From contig DAOVRI010000006.1 of the NCBI GenBank assembly GCA_030628245.1, positions 1 through 18,947 of the forward strand: a DNA stretch of 18,947 nucleotides, written 5' to 3'. Every line of letters begins with the position of its first letter. Within the stretch, counting starts at the first letter, position 1. Origin of the DNA: Dehalococcoidales bacterium. GTDB lineage: Bacteria; Chloroflexota; Dehalococcoidia; Dehalococcoidales; RBG-16-60-22. Below the pieces are notes generated by a model. That model saw nothing but the letters and a program-made list of their open reading frames with translations. It was not told the DNA's origin and did no database searches. Below are positions 15,718 through 18,947 of this stretch, one piece after another. A program made the position numbers and the translations under genes.

Positions 15718-16500
15718 TTACCCCCTTTTCATCTCGACATTCTCGGATTTTAAGAGCTTATCCATTAAGTCGTTGACCGCCGCTACCGCCCGGGACGTAT
15801 CCGGCATGGAAAACAGCGGATTCTGTTCCAGGTCATATCTTTTAAGGTCTTCGTCTAACGGGATGATGGCCGCGGGAACGATGCCCAGTCTTTCCATTTC
15901 CTCGCTGAGCAGCGGGTCAATCTCACCGGGCACCTGGTTTATGATTACAGATTCTCTTTTTACCGCGAGCTTCAGCTCCGCCACCAGGTCACGGACACGG
16001 GCTACCGCCCGCAGGCCCTTGACCGAGTGGTCGGAAACCATAAGAAGCTCGTCCACGTTCTGCGTGGTTCTCCGGCTCAGGTGCTCCATACCGGCCTCGT
16101 TGTCCATAACCGTAAAAGCGTAGTTCTTTGACCAATCGTCGATGAGTTTCCGGATAACCACGTTGGGATAGCAGTAGCATTCCGGGCCTTCGCCCCGTCC
16201 CATCGTAATAAGGTCAAGGCTCTTGCTCTCGGTTATGGCTATGTTCAGCTGGTATTCCAGGTAGGCTTCCTTGGTCGTTCCAGCGGGGATGTTAAGTTTT
16301 TCTCCCTGAAACTCGTTCAGTATCCGGCCGACCGTCTGCCTTACTTCGAGGCCCAGATTCTCGGCCAGATTGGAATTGGGGTCAGCGTCAACGGCCAGCA
16401 CCGTCCCGAGGTCATTCTTGAGCAGGTAGCGAATGACCAGGCTGGTTACCGAAGTCTTACCGGTGCCTCCCTTTCCGGCTACGGCTATACTAAAGCTCAA
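15718..16500 (-). CDS. cooC: CooC/AcsF-type nickel-insertion ATPase
   Basis: This MinD-like P-loop ATPase helps load nickel into CODH and/or ACS. It has the deviant Walker A AVAGKGGTGKT (6-16), the VDADPNSNLAENLG motif (37-50) and the Walker B-like VMDNEAGMEHLSRR segment. Cys108 and Cys110 form the CxC (ECYC) that binds nickel at the dimer interface in characterised CooC proteins. The 260 residues are normal. The start is TTG 16500, with AAGGA at about 7 nt; no better start is available without losing the P-loop. As the first gene after the promoter at 16530-16558 it probably opens the acs operon. Whether it serves AcsA (CooC-like) or AcsB (AcsF-like) cannot be decided here. Confidence 0.92.
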   Translation of the reverse strand: MSFSIAVAGKGGTGKTSVTSLVIRYLLKNDLGTVLAVDADPNSNLAENLGLEVRQTVGRILNEFQGEKLNIPAGTTKEAYLEYQLNIAITESKSLDLITMGRGEGPECYCYPNVVIRKLIDDWSKNYAFTVMDNEAGMEHLSRRTTQNVDELLMVSDHSVKGLRAVARVRDLVAELKLAVKRESVIINQVPGEIDPLLSEEMERLGIVPAAIIPLDEDLKRYDLEQNPLFSMPDTSRAVAAVNDLMDKLLKSENVEMKRG

Positions 16501-16529
16501 TATACTGTCCTTATTCTTTCCCTATTTCT

Positions 16530-16558
16530 ATTGTAACAGTCTTGTTTACTCGTGTTAA
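16530..16558 (-). promoter_or_regulatory. Promoter for the cooC-folD-acs operon
   Basis: On the minus strand, TTAACA (16558-16553) and TACAAT (16535-16530), each five of six consensus bases, are separated by 17 bp. Transcription would begin near 16523, just ahead of the cooC ribosome-binding site. The motif AAGGATAATAAT lies immediately upstream of (and touching) the -35 region. The 87-bp fhs-cooC gap shows no terminator, so read-through from fhs may add to this promoter. Confidence 0.6.
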
Positions 16559-16587
16559 ATTATTATCCTTAAAGTCCTAAGAGACGG

Positions 16588-18351
16588 CTAGAATAGTCCC
16601 TGAACCTTCCCTGTCTTTACATCGACGTCAACCTTTCGGAAAGCCGGGTCGGACGAAGTGCCCGGCATCAGGCTGATGGCACCGGCACAGGGGCAGAGGA
16701 ACTTGGCGCCGGAGTAAATGAGCACATCGCGGATGGGCAGAGTCCAGCCCTTGGGGACACCCTTAATAGCTGGGTCGTGGGTGAGGGACAGGTGCGTCTT
16801 GACCATCATGGTAGCATACTCATCATATTTTGAATCAGCCTCAAAGGTCTTGGCTTTAGCTTCAGCGTCGGGAGTCCAGGAGACGCCGTCGGCGCCATAG
16901 ACCACTTTAGCGATTTTTTCCACCCTCTCCCGCAGCTTCATTTCTATGGGATAGAGGAACTTGAAGTCGTTCTTTTCTTCACAGGCTTCCTTGACCACAT
17001 CAGCCAGCTCCAGGGCGCCATCGCCGCCGTCGGCCCAGTGTGTGGACACGGCGCAGCGTGCCCCGGCTGCCTCAGCTGCCTTTCTTACCATGGCTATCTC
17101 GTCCTTGGTATCGGTGTGGAAGCAATTGATACATACTACCGGATTGATGCCAGATTCCCTGATAACACCGATAAGGTGCAGCATGTTGGGTAACCCCTTT
17201 TCCAGGAGCCCTAGGTCTTCCTTGGTATAAGCATCGGGCAGAGGAATACCAGCTACCACTTTGGGGCCTCCACCGTGCATCTTCAGGGCACGGATGGTGG
17301 TGGTGAGCACGGAGACATGCGGTTTCAGGCCACTGTAGCGGCACTTTACGTTCCAGAACTTCTCAAAGCCGATGTCGGCGGCGAAGCCACTCTCGGTAAC
17401 ATGGTAGTCAAACATCTTCAGGCCGATGCGGTCGGCGATGATGGATGACTGCCCCACGGCGATGTTGGCGAAGGGGCCGGCGTGCACCATTAAGGGCTGG
17501 TATTCCACCGTGGAACACAGGGTGGGGTTAATGGTGTTGCGCATCCAGGCAGTCATGGCACCGCCTACCTCGAGGTCGCCGGTGGTAATCGGCTTGCCCT
17601 TCTTGTCATAGGCTACGGTGATTTCATCCATTCTTTTACGGAGGTCGGCTAAATCGGTAACGATGGATAGCATCGCCATTAGCTCGGAGCCGACCGCAAT
17701 GCCGAACTTGGACTGCATGGTGAAGCCGTCCATGCGGCCGCCAAGACCAATGATGATATTGCGCAGGCTCTGGGCGCAGAAGTCCATAATCCAGCCCATC
17801 TCCACCCGGGTGGGGTCGATGTTCAGGCGGGGCATCCGGGTGAGCCGTGCCAACTGTTCGTCATCGTAGTTACGCTCGTGCTGCATCCTGGAAGTGAGTG
17901 CTACCATTGCCAGGTTATGGGCGTTAATAATATCATTGATATCGCCGGTCAGTCCCATGGAGAATTCGGTGAGGGGAATCAGCAGGGCATTGCCACCGCC
18001 GGCGGCCGTTCCCTTGATATTCATGGTAGGGCCGCCCGAGGGCTGGCGGAGACAACCGCCAACATTCAGTCCGCGCTTGCCCATGCCTTCCATGAGACCG
18101 CAGGAAGTGGTGCTCTTGCCCTCGCCCAGCGGCGTGGGAGTTATGGCCGTTACCTCAATGTATTTGCCATCTGGTTTGTCCTTGAGGCGGTCAATAATCT
18201 TTATGAAATCAAGCCTGCACAGTCTCCCGTAGGGGATGACCTCATCTTTCTGCAAGCCCAGTCTCTCCCGCCATTCGTCCGGGGTCGGCATGTTCTCCTC
18301 GGATGCTTCCGAGATTTGCCAGTCCTTCATTTTGACTGCATCGTAAGCCAC
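16588..18351 (-). CDS. fhs: Formate--tetrahydrofolate ligase
   Basis: This ATP-dependent enzyme makes 10-formyl-THF from formate and is the entry of the methyl branch. The P-loop TPTPLGEGKSTT lies at about 71-82, followed by QPSGGPTMNIKGTAAGGG, DINDIINAHNLAMV, the central GGAMTAWMRNTINPTL-QPLMVHAGPFANIA block and the C-terminal CPCAGAISLMPG. With 587 residues it is slightly longer than the usual 555-560. The start GTG 18351 is supported by AGGAGG six bases away. It is transcribed in line with the cooC operon 87 bp downstream and lies 171 bp after the second CooC-like gene. Confidence 0.95.
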   Translation of the reverse strand: MAYDAVKMKDWQISEASEENMPTPDEWRERLGLQKDEVIPYGRLCRLDFIKIIDRLKDKPDGKYIEVTAITPTPLGEGKSTTSCGLMEGMGKRGLNVGGCLRQPSGGPTMNIKGTAAGGGNALLIPLTEFSMGLTGDINDIINAHNLAMVALTSRMQHERNYDDEQLARLTRMPRLNIDPTRVEMGWIMDFCAQSLRNIIIGLGGRMDGFTMQSKFGIAVGSELMAMLSIVTDLADLRKRMDEITVAYDKKGKPITTGDLEVGGAMTAWMRNTINPTLCSTVEYQPLMVHAGPFANIAVGQSSIIADRIGLKMFDYHVTESGFAADIGFEKFWNVKCRYSGLKPHVSVLTTTIRALKMHGGGPKVVAGIPLPDAYTKEDLGLLEKGLPNMLHLIGVIRESGINPVVCINCFHTDTKDEIAMVRKAAEAAGARCAVSTHWADGGDGALELADVVKEACEEKNDFKFLYPIEMKLRERVEKIAKVVYGADGVSWTPDAEAKAKTFEADSKYDEYATMMVKTHLSLTHDPAIKGVPKGWTLPIRDVLIYSGAKFLCPCAGAISLMPGTSSDPAFRKVDVDVKTGKVQGLF

Positions 18352-18443
18352 GTAATACCTCCTGAATTATTTTTTATTTTAACTGCGCTATAATTTACTG
18401 CTAAAAATTTCACTGAGTTCAACAAAAAGGCAAATTGTCTACG

Positions 18444-18481
18444 GGTAAATTATCCTTAAACCACTTTCGTGGTTTTTTACC
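18444..18481. terminator. Hairpin between the second cooC and fhs
   Basis: A 7-bp stem AAACCAC/GTGGTTT (18458-18464 and 18469-18475) closes a 4-base loop that reads GAAA on the minus strand. An outer pairing GGTAAA/TTTACC (18444-18449 and 18476-18481) can extend it. It is downstream of the CooC-like gene and upstream of fhs. The U-run lies on the plus-strand side, so as a minus-strand terminator it is weak; it may only attenuate transcription or protect RNA. Confidence 0.35.
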
Positions 18482-18522
18482 GGTTATTATTATCCTAGTC
18501 CTATGCCTTTCTAGTGCCACTG

Positions 18523-18947
18523 TCAGCTTTTTCCGCTCGGCTGACGACTTGCAGACATGAGTTTATCATAGATGTTCTTTACTTCTTTCGCGGTCTGAGG
18601 GCAGGCAGTAAAGAGAGGTTGGTTGGCAAGGTCAGCTTCGTTAATGGCAGGGTCATATGAAATAAAGTCAAGCATTTCAATACCGGGCAGGCTTGACTTG
18701 ATGAATTCCTTATCCGCTTCGCTCCGTATTTTATTGCCGACCACCCCGATGCTTTCAAGGCCGAGGTCCTTTGACAGTTTGCTGATGGTCTGGGCGGTCT
18801 CGATGCTGCGCCGTCCCGGTTCCACCACGATAATCAGCTTATCCACGGCTTTGGTGGTGCCCCGGGACAAATGCTCGATGCCGGCCTCCATGTCCAGGAT
18901 AACCACCTCATCCCTTTGCAGGAGTAAATGGCTGAGCAGGGCTTGCA
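18523..18947 (-). CDS. cooC: Second CooC-like ATPase, C-terminal part (5' end outside window)
   Basis: The frame is open to the right edge, giving about 140 C-terminal residues; the P-loop is not visible. The core VVILDMEAGIEHLSRGTTKAVD, followed by LIIVVEPGRRSIETAQTI and GVVGNKIRS, is typical of CooC proteins. It differs clearly from the cooC product at 15718-16500, where the matching motif is VMDNEAGMEHLSRRT, so it is a paralogue rather than a recent duplicate. A GTG at 18906 is in frame, but translation continues upstream with conserved-looking LLSHLLLQRDE, so it is not the start. It is probably dedicated to a different metal site or CODH form; this is inference. Confidence 0.88.
   Translation of the reverse strand, partial: QALLSHLLLQRDEVVILDMEAGIEHLSRGTTKAVDKLIIVVEPGRRSIETAQTISKLSKDLGLESIGVVGNKIRSEADKEFIKSSLPGIEMLDFISYDPAINEADLANQPLFTACPQTAKEVKNIYDKLMSASRQPSGKS

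Noticed and set aside
18352..18430. A dedicated fhs promoter
   Set aside because: The best pair, TTGAAC and TAAATT, has a 19-bp spacer and weak -10 match; the AT-rich stretch offers several equally poor alternatives.

Overview
The window carries a nearly complete carbon-fixation locus of an anaerobic bacterium that uses the Wood-Ljungdahl (reductive acetyl-CoA) pathway. From about 1.0 kb to the right edge everything is on the minus strand. In transcription order (right to left) it reads: a 5'-truncated cooC paralogue, fhs, cooC, folD, a 72-aa unknown protein, acsD, acsA, acsB, acsC, acsE, a DUF3786 protein, a NuoE-like subunit, a NuoF-like subunit and a selenocysteine formate dehydrogenase. 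The left edge, on the plus strand, holds the 3' end of a thioredoxin-reductase-like gene and an AT-rich gene for a putative DNA-binding protein. Gene content and bacterial-type AcsB with split CFeSP subunits fit a bacterium. The clustering and short palindromic repeats suggest Chloroflexota/Dehalococcoidia, but that placement is inference.

Layout: (1) 1-1036, plus strand: trxB-like 3' end, two adjoining repeat structures, then a regulator-like gene with a near-consensus promoter overlapped by a 12-bp dyad. (2) 1045-6971, minus strand: an NAD(P)H-linked formate dehydrogenase module of DUF3786 protein, NuoE-like, NuoF-like and FdhA. FdhA is interrupted by an in-frame UGA read as selenocysteine, followed by a hairpin with the expected SECIS geometry. 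Copies of one palindromic repeat lie at both ends of the nuoF-nuoE-DUF3786 stretch. (3) 7047-16500, minus strand: a compact operon cooC-folD-orf72-acsD-acsA-acsB-acsC-acsE with a good promoter just upstream of cooC. (4) 16588-18947: fhs and a second CooC-like protein cut by the window edge.

Together: FdhA/NuoE/NuoF interconvert CO2 and formate using NAD(P)H and possibly ferredoxin. Fhs activates formate onto tetrahydrofolate and FolD takes it to methylene-THF. A methylene-THF reductase (metF/metV) is not in the window. AcsE moves the methyl group to the corrinoid protein AcsCD. AcsA makes CO from CO2, and AcsB joins methyl, CO and CoA. CooC proteins mature the nickel sites. Selenocysteine machinery (selA/B/C/D) must lie elsewhere.

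The main points for a second look are the UGA-recoded FdhA with its SECIS, the possible bifurcating composition of the formate dehydrogenase, the unknown 72-aa protein inside the acs operon, a shared AGGATAAT motif in the two gaps flanking fhs, and the small AT-rich regulator island. I saw no CRISPR array, tRNA, rRNA or transposase gene.
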